NCBI GenBank assembly: GCA_958298945.1
Contig: OY282608.1
Location: forward strand, 75,750,806-75,814,805
Direction of reading: 5' to 3'
Length of the DNA: 64,000 nucleotides
DNA from: Atherix ibis
Lineage: Eukaryota; Arthropoda; Insecta; Diptera; Athericidae
Position numbers and translations under genes: made by a program. Below are positions 35,080-46,600 of the stretch, one piece after another (the first letter of the stretch is position 1; each line of letters opens with the position of its first letter). Below the pieces are notes generated by a model. The model searched no databases. It saw only the letters and a program-made list of their open reading frames with translations, and was not told where the DNA came from.

Positions 35080-38000
35080 TTTTGGCTTGTTGGCTTGTTG
35101 GTTTGTTGGTTTATTTGTTTGTTGGTTTGTTGGTTTGTTGGTTTGTTGGTTTGCTGGTTTGTTGGTTTGTTCCTTTGTTGGTTTGTTGGTTTATTTGTTT
35201 GTTGGTTTTTTGGTTTGTTGGTTTGTTCGTTTGTTCGTTTGTTGGCTTGTTGGTTTGTTGGCTGGTTGGTTTGTTGGTTTGTTGGCTTGTTGGCTTGTTG
35301 GTCTGTTGGTTTGTTGGTTTGTTGGTTTGTTGGTTTGTTGGTTTGTTGGTTTGTTGGTTTGTTGGTTTGTTCGTTTGTTGGCTTGTTGGTTTGTTGGGTT
35401 GTTGGCTTGATGGTTTGTTGGTTTGTTGGTTTGTTGGTTTATTGGTTAATTTGTTTATTTGTTTGTTTGTTTGTTGGTTTGTTCGTTTATTAGTTTGTTG
35501 GTTTGTTGGTTTGTTGGTTTGTTGGTTTGTTTGTTGGTTGGTTTGTTGGTTTATTGGTTTGTTGGTTTGTCGGGTTGTTCGTTTGTTGGATTGTTTGTTT
35601 GTTGGCTTGTTGCTTTGTTGGCTTGTTGGCTTGTTGGTTTGTTGGTTTGTTGGTTTGTTGGTTTGTTGGTTTGTTGGTTTGTTGGTTTGTTCGTTTGTTG
35701 GTTTTTTGGTTTGTTGTTTTGTTGGTTTGTTGGTTTGTTGGTTTGTTTGCTTGTTGGTTTTTTCGTTTGCTGGTTTGTTGGTTTGTTGGTTTGTTGGTTT
35801 GTTGGTTTGTTGGTTTGTTTGTTTGTTTGTTGGTTTGTTCGTTTGTTGGTTTGTTGGTTTGTTGGTTTGTTGGCTTGTTGGTTTGTTGGTTTGTTGGTTT
35901 GGTGGTTTGTTGGTTTGTTGGTTTGTTGGTTCGTTGGTTTGTTGGTTTGTTGATTTGTTGGTTTGTTGGTTTGTTGGTTTGTTGGTTTGTTGGTTTTTTG
36001 GTTTGTTGGTTTTTTGGTTTGTTGGTTTGTTGGTTTGTTGGTTTGTTGGTTTGTTGGTTTGTTAGTTTGTTTTTTTGTTCGTTTGTTGGTTTTTTGGTTT
36101 GTTGGTTTGTTTGTTTGTTGGTTTGTTGGTTTGTTGGTTTGTTGCTTTGTTGGTTTGTTGGTTTGTTGGCTTGTTGGTTTGTTCGTTTGTTGGCTTGTTG
36201 GTTTGTTTTCTTGTCGGCTTTTTGGTTTGTTGGTTTGTTAGCTTATTGGTTTGTTGGTTTGTTCGTTTGTTGGTTTGTTGGTTTGTTCGTTTGTTGGTTT
36301 GTTGGTTTGTTGGTTTGTTGGTTTGTTTGTTTGTTGGTTTGTTGGTTTGTTGGTTTGTTGGTTTGTTGGTTTTTTGGTTTGTTGGTTTGTTGGTTCGTTG
36401 GTTTGTTGGTTTGTTGGTTTGTTGGTTTGTTGGTTTGTTGGTTTGTAGGTTTGTTGGTTTGTTGGTATGTTCGTTTGTTGGTTTGTTGGTTTTGTTCGTT
36501 TGTTGGTTTGTTGGTTTGTTGGTTTGGTCGTTTGTTGGTTTGTTGGTTTGTTGGTTTGTCGGTTTGTTGGTTTGTTGCCTTGTTGGTTTGTTCGTTTGTT
36601 GGCTTGTTGGTTTGTTTTCTTGTCGGCTTTTTGGTTTGTTGGTTTGTTAGCTTATTGGATTATTGGTTTGTTCGTTTGTTGGTTTGTTGGTTTGTAGGTT
36701 TGTTGGTTGGTTGGTTTGTTGGTTTGTTGGTTTGTTGGCTTGTTGGTTTGTTGGTTTGTTGGTTTGTCGGGTTGTTGGTTTATTTGTTTGTTGGTTTGTT
36801 GGTTTGTTGGTGTATTTTTTTGTTGGTTTATTGGCTTGTTGGTTTGTTGGCTTGTTGGTTTGTTGGTTTGTTGCTTTGTTTGTTTGTTGGCTTGTTCGTT
36901 TGTTGGCTTGTTGGTTTGTTGGCTTGTTGGTTTGTTGGTTTGTCGGTTTGTTGGTTTGTTGGTTTGTTGGTTTGTTGGTTTGTTGGTTTGTTGGTTTGTT
37001 GGTTTGTTGGCTTGTTGGCTTGTTGGTTTGTTGGTTTGTTGGTTTGTCGGTTTGTTGGTTTGTTTGTTTGTTGGTTTGTTGGTTTGTTGGTTTGTTGGTG
37101 TATTTTTTTGTTGGTTCATTGGCTTGTTGGTTTGTTGGCTTGTTGGTTTGTGGGTTTGTTGCTTTGTTTGTTTGTTGGCTTGTTCGTTTGTTGGTTTGTT
37201 GGTTTGTTAGTTTGTTGGTTTGTTCGTTTGTTGGTTTGTTGGTTTGTTGGTTTGTTGGCTTGTTGGATTGTTGGTTTGTTGGTTTGTTGGTTTGTTGGTT
37301 TGTTGGTTTGTTGGTTTGTTGGTCTGTTGGTTTGTTGGTTTGTTGGTTTGTTGGTTTGTTCGTTTGTTGGTTTTTTGGTTTGTTGTTTTGTTGGTTTGTT
37401 GGTTTGTTGGCTTGTTGGCTTGTTGCTTTGTTGGTTTGTTGGTTTGTTGGTTTGTTGACTTGTTGGCTTGTTGGTTTGTTGGTTTGTTGGTTTTTTGGTT
37501 TGTTGGTTTGTTGGTTTGTTGGTTTGTTGGTTTGTTCGTTTGTTGGCTTGTTGGCTTGTTGGCTTGTTGGTTTGTTGGTTTGTTGGTTTGTTGGTTTGTT
37601 GGCTTGTTGGCTTGTTGGCTTGTTGGTTTGTTGGTTTGTTCGTTTGTTGGTTTGTTGGTTTTGTTCGTTTGTTGGTTTGCTGGTATGTTAGTTTGTTGGT
37701 TTGTTAGTTTGTTGGTTTGGTGGTTTGTTGGTTTGTTGGTTTCTTTGTTTGTTGGTTTGTTGGTTTGTTGGTTTGTTGGTTTGTTGGTTTGTTGGTTTGT
37801 TGGTTTGTTGGTTTTTTGGCTTGTTGGCTTGTTGGCTTGTTGGTTTGTTGGTTTGTTGGTTTGTCGGTTTGTTGGTTTGTTTGTTTGTTGGTTTGTTGGT
37901 TTGTTGGTGTATTTTTTTGTTGGTTTATTAGCTTGTTGGTTTGTTGGCTTGTTGGTTTGTTGGTTTGTTGCTTTGTTTGTTTGTTGGCTTGTTCGTTTGT

Positions 38001-40850
38001 TGGCTTGTTGGTTTGTTGGCTTGTTGGTTTGTTGGTTTGTTGGTTTGTTGGTTTGTTGGTTTGTTGGTTTGTTGGTTTGTTGGTTTGTTGGTTTGTTGGT
38101 TTGTTGGTTTGTTGGTTTGTTGGCTTGTTGGTCTGTTGGTTTGTTGGTTTGTTGGTTTGTTGGTTTGTTGGTTTGTTGGTTTGTTGGTTTGTTGGTTTGT
38201 TCGTTTGTTGGCTTGTTGGTTTGTTGGGTTGTTGGCTTGATGGTTTGTTGGTTTGTTGGTTTGTTGGTTTATTGGTTTATTGGTTAATTTGTTTATTTGT
38301 TTGTTTGTTTGTTGGTTTGTTCGTTTGTTAGTTTGTTGGTTTGTTGGTTTGTTGGTTTGTTGGTTTGTTTGTTGGTTGGTTTGTTGGTTTATTGGTTTGT
38401 TGGTTTGTCGGGTTGTTCGTTTTTTGGATTGTTTGTTTGTTGGCTTGTTGCTTTGTTGGCTTGTTGGCTTGTTGGTTTGTTGGTTTGTTGGTTTGTTGGT
38501 TTGTTGGTTTGTTGGTTTGTTGGTTTGTTCGTTTGTTGGTTTTTTGGTTTGTTGTTTTGTTGGTTTGTTGGTTTGTTGGTTTGTTTGCTTGTTGGTTTTT
38601 TCGTTTGCTGGTTTGTTGGTTTGTTGGTTTGTTGGTTTGTTGGTTTGTTTGTTTGTTTGTTGGTTTGTTCGTTTGTTGGTTTGTTGGTTTGTTGGTTTGT
38701 TGGCTTGTTGGTTTGTTGGTTTGTTGGTTTGGTGGTTTGTTGGTTTGTTGGTTTGTTGGTTCGTTGGTTTGTTGGTTTGTTGATTTGTTGGTTTGTTGGT
38801 TTGTTGGTTTGTTGGTTTGTTGGTTTTTTGGTTTGTTGGTTTTTTGGTTTGTTGGTTTGTTGGTTTGTTGGTTTGTTGGTTTGTTGGTTTGTTAGTTTGT
38901 TTTTTTGTTCGTTTGTTGGTTTTTTGGTTTGTTGGTTTGTTTGTTTGTTGGTTTGTTGGTTTGTTGGTTTGTTGCTTTGTTGGTTTGTTGGTTTGTTGGC
39001 TTGTTGGTTTGTTCGTTTGTTGGCTTGTTGGTTTGTTTTCTTGTCGGCTTTTTGGTTTGTTGGTTTGTTAGCTTATTGGTTTGTTGGTTTGTTCGTTTGT
39101 TGGTTTGTTGGTTTGTTCGTTTGTTGGTTTGTTGGTTTGTTGGTTTGTTCGTTTGTTGGTTTGTTGGTTTGTTGGTTTGTTGGTTTGTTGGTTTTTTGGT
39201 TTGTTGGTTTGTTGGTTCGTTGGTTTGTTGGTTTGTTGGTTTGTTGGTTTGTTGGTTTGTTGGTTTGTAGGTTTGTTGGTTTGTTGGTTTGTTCGTTTGT
39301 TGGTTTGTTGGTTTTGTTCGTTTGTTGGTTTGTTGGTTTGTTGGTTTGTTCGTTTGTTGGTTTGTTGGTTTGTTGGTTTGTTGGTTTGTTGGTTTGTTGC
39401 CTTGTTGGTTTGTTCGTTTGTTGGCTTGTTGGTTTGTTTTCTTGTCGGCTTTTTGGTTTGTTGGTTTGTTAGCTTATTGGTTTGTTGGTTTGTTCGTTTG
39501 TTGTTTTGTTGGTTTGTAGGTTTGTTGGTTTGTTGGTTTGTTGGTTTGTTGGTTTGTTGGTTTGTTGGTTTGTTGGTTTGTTGGCTCGTTGGCTTGTTTG
39601 CTTGTTGGTTTGTTGGTTTGTTGGTTTGTCGGGTTGTTGGTTTATTTGTTTGTTGGTTTGTTGGTTTGTTGGTGTATTTTTTTGTTGGTTTATTGGCTTG
39701 TTGGTTTGTTGGCTTGTTGGTTTGTTGGTTTGTTGCTTTGTTTGTTTGTTGGCTTGTTCGTTTGTTGGCTTGTTGGTTTGTTGGTTTGTTGGTTTGTTGG
39801 TTTGTTGGTTTGTTGGTTTGTTGGCTTGTTGGCTTGTTGGCTTGTTGGTTTGTTGGTTTGTTGGTTTGTCGGTTTGTTGGTTTGTTTGTTTGTTGGTTTG
39901 TTGGTTTGTTGGTTTGTTGGTGTATTTTTTTGTTGGTTCATTGGCTTGTTGGTTTGTTGGCTTGTTGGTTTGTTGGTTTGTTGCTTTGTTTGTTTGTTGG
40001 CTTGTTCATTTGTTGGTTTGTTGGTTTGTTAGTTTGTTGGTTTGTTCGTTTGTTGGTTTGTTGGTTTGTTGGTTTGTTGGTTTTTTGGTTTGTGGGTTTG
40101 TTGGTTTGTTGGTTTGTTGGGTTGTTGGTTTGTTAGTTTTTTGGTTTGTTGGTTTGTTGGTTTTTTGGTTTGTTGGTTTGTTGGCTTGTTGGATTGTTGG
40201 TTTGTTGGTTTGTTGGTTTGTTGGTTTGTTGGTTTGTTGGTTTGTTGGTCTGTTGGTTTGTTGGTTTGTTGGTTTGTTGGTTTGTTCGTTTGTTGGTTTT
40301 TTGGTTTGTTGTTTTGTTGGTTTGTTGGTTTGTTGGCTTGTTGGCTTGTTGCTTTGTTGGTTTGTTGGTTTGTTGGTTTGTTGACTTGTTGGCTTGTTGG
40401 TTTGTTGGTTTGTTGGTTTTTTGGTTTGTTGGTTTGTTGGTTTGTTGGTTTGTTGGTTTGTTGGTTTGTTCGTTTGTTGGCTTGTTGGCTTGTTGGTTTG
40501 TTGGTTTGTTGGTTTGTTGGTTTGTTGGCTTGTTGGCTTGTTGGCTTGTTGGTTTGTTGGTTTGTTCGTTTGTTGGTTTGTTGGTTTTGTTCGTTTGTTG
40601 GTTTGCTGGTATGTTAGTTTGTTGGTTTGTTAGTTTGTTGGTTTGGTGGTTTGTTGGTTTGTTGGTTTCTTTGTTTGTTGGTTTGTTGGTTTGTTGGTTT
40701 GTTGGTTTGTTGGTTTGTTGGTTTGTTGGTTTGTTGGCTTGTTGGCTTGTTGGCTTGTTGGTTTGTTGGTTTGTTGGTTTGTCGGTTTGTTGGTTTGTTT
40801 GTTTGTTGGTTTGTTGGTTTGTTGGTGTATTTTTTTGTTGGTTTATTAGC
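35080..40850 (+). repeat. Pair of ~2.9-kb copies (35.1-37.9 and 38.0-40.85 kb)
   Basis: TTAATTTG at 35457 matches 38285 (offset 2828), the segment 35.96-36.4 kb matches at 2830, and the anchor at 37680 matches 40606 (2926). Each copy contains two GGTGTATTTTTTT landmarks close together (36813 and 37101; 39675 and 39923). The offset rise shows extra octamers in the second copy near 39.3-40.1 kb. The second copy is also the first half of the 5.8-kb unit. Confidence 0.75.
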
Positions 40851-43645
40851 TTGTTGGTTTGTTGGCTTGTTGGTTTGTTGGTTTGTTGCTTTGTTTGTTC
40901 ATTGGCTTGTTGGTTTGTTGGCTTGTTGGTTTGTGGGTTTGTTGCTTTGTTTGTTTGTTGGCTTGTTCGTTTGTTGGTTTGTTGGTTTGTTAGTTTGTTG
41001 GTTTGTTCGTTTGTTGGTTTGTTGGTTTGTTGGTTTGTTGGTTTGTTGGTTTGTTGGTTTGTTAGTTTGTTGGTTTGTTCGTTCGTTGGTTTGTTGGTTT
41101 GTTGGTTTGTTGGTTTTTTGGTTTGTGGGTTTGTTGGTTTGTTGGTTTGTTGGTTTGTTGGGTTGTTGGTTTGTTAGTTTTTTGGTTTGTTGGTTTGTTG
41201 GTTTTTTGGTTTGTTGGTTTGTTGGCTTGTTGGATTGTTGGTTTGTTGGTTTGTTGGTTTGTTGGTTTGTTGGTTTGCTGGTCTGTTGGTTTGTTGGTTT
41301 GTTGGTTTGTTGGTTTGTTCGTTTGTTGGTTTTTTGGTTTGTTGTTTTGTTGGTTTGTTGGTTTGTTGGCTTGTTGGCCTGTTGCTTTGTTGGTTTGTTG
41401 GTTTGTTGGTTTGTTGGCTTGTTGGCTTGTTGGTTTGTTGGTTTGTTGGTTTTTTGGTTTGTTGGTTTGTTGGTTTGTTGGTTTGTGGGTTTGTTCGTTT
41501 GTTGGCTTGTTGGCTTGTTGGTTTGTTGGCTTGTTGGCATGTTGGTTTGTTGGTTTGTTGGTTTGTTGGTTTGTTGGTTTGTTGGTTTGTTGGCTTGTTG
41601 GTTTGTTGGTTTGTTGGTTTGTTGGTTTGTTCGTTTGTTGGTTTGTTGGTTTTTTGGTTTGTTGGTTTGTTGGTTTGTTGGTTTGTTGGTTTGTTGGTTT
41701 GTTGGTTTGTTGGTTTGTTAGCTTGTTGGTTTGTTGGTTTGTTGGTTAGTTGGTTACTTGGTTTGTTGGTTTGTTGGTTTGTTGGTTTGTTGGTTTGTTT
41801 GTTTGTTGGTTTGGTAGTTTGTTGACTTGTTGGTTTGTTGGCTTGTTGGCTTGTTGATTTGTTGGTTTTTTGGCTTGTTAGTTTGTACGTTTGCTGATTT
41901 GTTGGTTTGTTGTTTTGTTGGTTTGTTGGTTTGTTGGTTTGTTTGTTTGTTGGTTTGTTCGTTTGTTGGTTTGTTGGTTACTTGGTTTGTTGGTTTGCTG
42001 GTTTGTTGGCTTGTTGGCTTGTTGGTTTGTTGGTTTGTTGGTTTGTCGATTTGTTGGTTTATTTGTTTGTTGGTTTGTTTGTTTGTTGGTTTGTTGGTTA
42101 CTTGGTTTGTTGGTTTGTTGGTTTGTTGGTTTGTTGATTTGTTGGTTTGTTGGTTTGTTGGTTAGTTGGTTTGTTGGTTTGTTGGTCTGTTGGTTTGTTG
42201 GTTTGTTGGTTTGTTGGTTTGTTGGTTTGTTGGTTTGTTGGTTTGTTGGTTTGTTGGTTTGTTGGTTTGTTGGTTTGTTAGTTTGTTGATTTGTTGGTTT
42301 GTTCGTTTGTTCGTTTGTTCGTTTGTTGGTTTGTTGGTTTGTTGGTTTTTTGGTTTGTTGGTTTGTTGGTTTGTTGGTTTGTTCGTTTGTATGTTTGTTG
42401 GTTTGTTGGTTTGTTGGTTTGTTCGTTTGTTGGTTTGTTGGTTTGTGGGTTTGTTCGTTTGTTGGCTTGTTGGCTTGTTGGTTTGTTGGCTTGTTGGCAT
42501 GTTGGTTTGTTGGTTTGTTGGTTTGTTGGTTTGTTGGTTTGTTGGTTTGTTGGCTTGTTGGTTTGTTGGTTTGTTGGTTTGTTGGTTTGTTCGTTTGTTG
42601 GTTTGTTGGTTTTTTGGTTTGTTGGTTTGTTGGTTTGTTGGTTTGTTGGTTTGTTGGTTTGTTGGTTTGTTGGTTTGTTAGCTTGTTGGTTTGTTGGTTT
42701 GTTGGTTAGTTGGTTTGTTGGTTTGTTGGTTTGTTGGTTTGTTGGTTTGTTGGTTTGTTTGTTTGTTGGTTTGGTAGTTTGTTGACTTGTTGGTTTGTTG
42801 GCTTGTTGGCTTGTTGATTTGTTGGTTTTTTGGCTTGTTAGTTTGTACGTTTGCTGATTTGTTGGTTTGTTGTTTTGTTGGTTTGTTGGTTTGTTGGTTT
42901 GTTTGTTTGTTGGTTTGTTCGTTTGTTGGTTTGTTGGTTACTTGGTTTGTTGGTTTGCTGGTTTGTTGGCTTGTTGGCTTGTTGGTTTGTTGGTTTGTTG
43001 GTTTGTCGATTTGTTGGTTTATTTGTCTGTTGGTTTGTTTGTTTGTTGGTTTGTTGGTTACTTGGTTTGTTGGTTTGTTGGTTTGTTGATTTGTTGGTTT
43101 GTTGGTTTGTTGGTTAGTTGGTTTGTTGGTTTGTTGGTCTGTTGGTTTGTTGGTATGTTTGTTTGTTGGTTTGTTGGTTTGTTGGTTTGTTGGTTTGTTG
43201 GTTTGTTGGTTTGTTGGTTTATTGGTTTGTTAGTTTGTTGATTTGTTGGTTTGTTCGTTTGTTCGTTTGTTCGTTTGTTGGTTTGTTGGTTTGTTGGTTT
43301 TTTGGTTTGTTGGTTTGTTGGTTTGTTGGTTTGTTCGTTTGTATGTTTGTTGGTTTGTTGGTTTGTTGGTTTGTTCGTTTGTTGGTTTGCTGGTTTGTTC
43401 GTTTGTTGGTTTGTTGGTTTGTTGGTTTGTTGGTTTGTTCGTTTGTTGGCATGTTGGTTTGTAAGCTTATTGGCTTGTTGGTTTGTTGGTTTGTAGGTCT
43501 GTCGGTTAGTTGGTTTGTTGGCTTGTTGGTTTGTTGGTTTTTGGTTTGTTGGTTTGTTGGTTTGTTCGTTTGTTCGTTTGTTGGTTTGTCGGTTTGTTGG
43601 TTTGTTGGTTTGTTGGTTTGTTGGTTTGTTGGTTTGTTGGTTTGT
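37840..43645 (+). repeat. 5.8-kb higher-order unit, copy 1
   Basis: From the TGTCGG step at 37861 to about 43645 the sequence matches the following block at offset 5805 up to about 40.9 kb and 5821 beyond 41.06 kb. Thousands of bases agree by eye. Two differences stand out: a replaced patch at about 40898-41063 and GTCTG at 43025 where the partner has GTTTG. 5805 is not a multiple of 8, which confirms that the unit has internal phase slips and that duplication acted on a large block. Confidence 0.88.
41460..43385 (+). repeat. 0.96-kb tandem duplication nested in 5.8-kb copy 1
   Basis: The segment with GTGGGTTTGTTCG, GGCATG, GGTTAGTTGG, GTTGACTTG, GTACGTTTGCTGATTTG, GGTTACTTGG and GTATGTTTG occurs at about 41.46-42.42 and 42.42-43.38 kb, offset 960 (120 octamers), then 952. 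The first copy has an extra GGTTACTTGG at 41750 that reads GGTTTGTTGG in the second. Confidence 0.85.
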
Positions 43646-46600
43646 TGGTTTGTTGGTTTGTTGGTTTGTCGGTTTGTTGGTTTGTTTGTTTGTTGGTTTG
43701 TTGGTTTGTTGGTGTATTTTTTTGTTGGTTTATTAGCTTGTTGGTTTGTTGGCTTGTTGGTTTGTTGGTTTGTTGCTTTGTTTGTTTGTTGGCTTGTTCG
43801 TTTGTTGGCTTGTTGGTTTGTTGGCTTGTTGGTTTGTTGGTTTGTTGGTTTGTTGGTTTGTTGGTTTGTTGGTTTGTTGGTTTGTTGGTTTGTTGGTTTG
43901 TTGGTTTGTTGGTTTGTTGGTTTGTTGGCTTGTTGGTCTGTTGGTTTGTTGGTTTGTTGGTTTGTTGGTTTGTTGGTTTGTTGGTTTGTTGGTTTGTTGG
44001 TTTGTTCGTTTGTTGGCTTGTTGGTTTGTTGGGTTGTTGGCTTGATGGTTTGTTGGTTTGTTGGTTTGTTGGTTTATTGGTTTATTGGTTAATTTGTTTA
44101 TTTGTTTGTTTGTTTGTTGGTTTGTTCGTTTGTTAGTTTGTTGGTTTGTTGGTTTGTTGGTTTGTTGGTTTGTTTGTTGGTTGGTTTGTTGGTTTATTGG
44201 TTTGTTGGTTTGTCGGGTTGTTCGTTTTTTGGATTGTTTGTTTGTTGGCTTGTTGCTTTGTTGGCTTGTTGGCTTGTTGGTTTGTTGGTTTGTTGGTTTG
44301 TTGGTTTGTTGGTTTGTTGGTTTGTTGGTTTGTTCGTTTGTTGGTTTTTTGGTTTGTTGTTTTGTTGGTTTGTTGGTTTGTTGGTTTGTTTGCTTGTTGG
44401 TTTTTTCGTTTGCTGGTTTGTTGGTTTGTTGGTTTGTTGGTTTGTTGGTTTGTTTGTTTGTTTGTTGGTTTGTTCGTTTGTTGGTTTGTTGGTTTGTTGG
44501 TTTGTTGGCTTGTTGGTTTGTTGGTTTGTTGGTTTGGTGGTTTGTTGGTTTGTTGGTTTGTTGGTTCGTTGGTTTGTTGGTTTGTTGATTTGTTGGTTTG
44601 TTGGTTTGTTGGTTTGTTGGTTTGTTGGTTTTTTGGTTTGTTGGTTTTTTGGTTTGTTGGTTTGTTGGTTTGTTGGTTTGTTGGTTTGTTGGTTTGTTAG
44701 TTTGTTTTTTTGTTCGTTTGTTGGTTTTTTGGTTTGTTGGTTTGTTTGTTTGTTGGTTTGTTGGTTTGTTGGTTTGTTGCTTTGTTGGTTTGTTGGTTTG
44801 TTGGCTTGTTGGTTTGTTCGTTTGTTGGCTTGTTGGTTTGTTTTCTTGTCGGCTTTTTGGTTTGTTGGTTTGTTAGCTTATTGGTTTGTTGGTTTGTTCG
44901 TTTGTTGGTTTGTTGGTTTGTTCGTTTGTTGGTTTGTTGGTTTGTTGGTTTGTTCGTTTGTTGGTTTGTTGGTTTGTTGGTTTGTTGGTTTGTTGGTTTT
45001 TTGGTTTGTTGGTTTGTTGGTTCGTTGGTTTGTTGGTTTGTTGGTTTGTTGGTTTGTTGGTTTGTTGGTTTGTAGGTTTGTTGGTTTGTTGGTTTGTTCG
45101 TTTGTTGGTTTGTTGGTTTTGTTCGTTTGTTGGTTTGTTGGTTTGTTGGTTTGTTCGTTTGTTGGTTTGTTGGTTTGTTGGTTTGTTGGTTTGTTGGTTT
45201 GTTGCCTTGTTGGTTTGTTCGTTTGTTGGCTTGTTGGTTTGTTTTCTTGTCGGCTTTTTGGTTTGTTGGTTTGTTAGCTTATTGGTTTGTTGGTTTGTTC
45301 GTTTGTTGTTTTGTTGGTTTGTAGGTTTGTTGGTTTGTTGGTTTGTTGGTTTGTTGGTTTGTTGGTTTGTTGGTTTGTTGGTTTGTTGGCTCGTTGGCTT
45401 GTTTGCTTGTTGGTTTGTTGGTTTGTTGGTTTGTCGGGTTGTTGGTTTATTTGTTTGTTGGTTTGTTGGTTTGTTGGTGTATTTTTTTGTTGGTTTATTG
45501 GCTTGTTGGTTTGTTGGCTTGTTGGTTTGTTGGTTTGTTGCTTTGTTTGTTTGTTGGCTTGTTCGTTTGTTGGCTTGTTGGTTTGTTGGTTTGTTGGTTT
45601 GTTGGTTTGTTGGTTTGTTGGTTTGTTGGCTTGTTGGCTTGTTGGCTTGTTGGTTTGTTGGTTTGTTGGTTTGTCGGTTTGTTGGTTTGTTTGTTTGTTG
45701 GTTTGTTGGTTTGTTGGTTTGTTGGTGTATTTTTTTGTTGGTTCATTGGCTTGTTGGTTTGTTGGCTTGTTGGTTTGTTGGTTTGTTGCTTTGTTTGTTT
45801 GTTGGCTTGTTCATTTGTTGGTTTGTTGGTTTGTTAGTTTGTTGGTTTGTTCGTTTGTTGGTTTGTTGGTTTGTTGGTTTGTTGGTTTTTTGGTTTGTGG
45901 GTTTGTTGGTTTGTTGGTTTGTTGGGTTGTTGGTTTGTTAGTTTTTTGGTTTGTTGGTTTGTTGGTTTTTTGGTTTGTTGGTTTGTTGGCTTGTTGGATT
46001 GTTGGTTTGTTGGTTTGTTGGTTTGTTGGTTTGTTGGTTTGTTGGTTTGTTGGTCTGTTGGTTTGTTGGTTTGTTGGTTTGTTGGTTTGTTCGTTTGTTG
46101 GTTTTTTGGTTTGTTGTTTTGTTGGTTTGTTGGTTTGTTGGCTTGTTGGCTTGTTGCTTTGTTGGTTTGTTGGTTTGTTGGTTTGTTGACTTGTTGGCTT
46201 GTTGGTTTGTTGGTTTGTTGGTTTTTTGGTTTGTTGGTTTGTTGGTTTGTTGGTTTGTTGGTTTGTTGGTTTGTTCGTTTGTTGGCTTGTTGGCTTGTTG
46301 GTTTGTTGGTTTGTTGGTTTGTTGGTTTGTTGGCTTGTTGGCTTGTTGGCTTGTTGGTTTGTTGGTTTGTTCGTTTGTTGGTTTGTTGGTTTTGTTCGTT
46401 TGTTGGTTTGCTGGTATGTTAGTTTGTTGGTTTGTTAGTTTGTTGGTTTGGTGGTTTGTTGGTTTGTTGGTTTCTTTGTTTGTTGGTTTGTTGGTTTGTT
46501 GGTTTGTTGGTTTGTTGGTTTGTTGGTTTGTTGGTTTGTTGGCTTGTTGGCTTGTTGGCTTGTTGGTTTGTTGGTTTGTTGGTTTGTCGGTTTGTTGGTT

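Larger units (their letters stand above)
550..46423 (+). repeat. Landmark family: GCTGGTATGTTAG anchor
   Basis: I count 20 copies, given by the C of CTGGTATG: 550, 1807, 2847, 4119, 5727, 7662, 9245, 10485, 11542, 13133, 14365, 15622, 18406, 20039, 21989, 22644, 24687, 37680, 40606 and 46411. Each is preceded by GGTTTTGTTCG, a 9-bp step that shifts octamer phase by one. Degenerate relatives lacking TATG lie near 34387, 36505, 39325 and 45130. The anchor is the clearest single marker of the domain 1 type of monomer. Confidence 0.85.
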
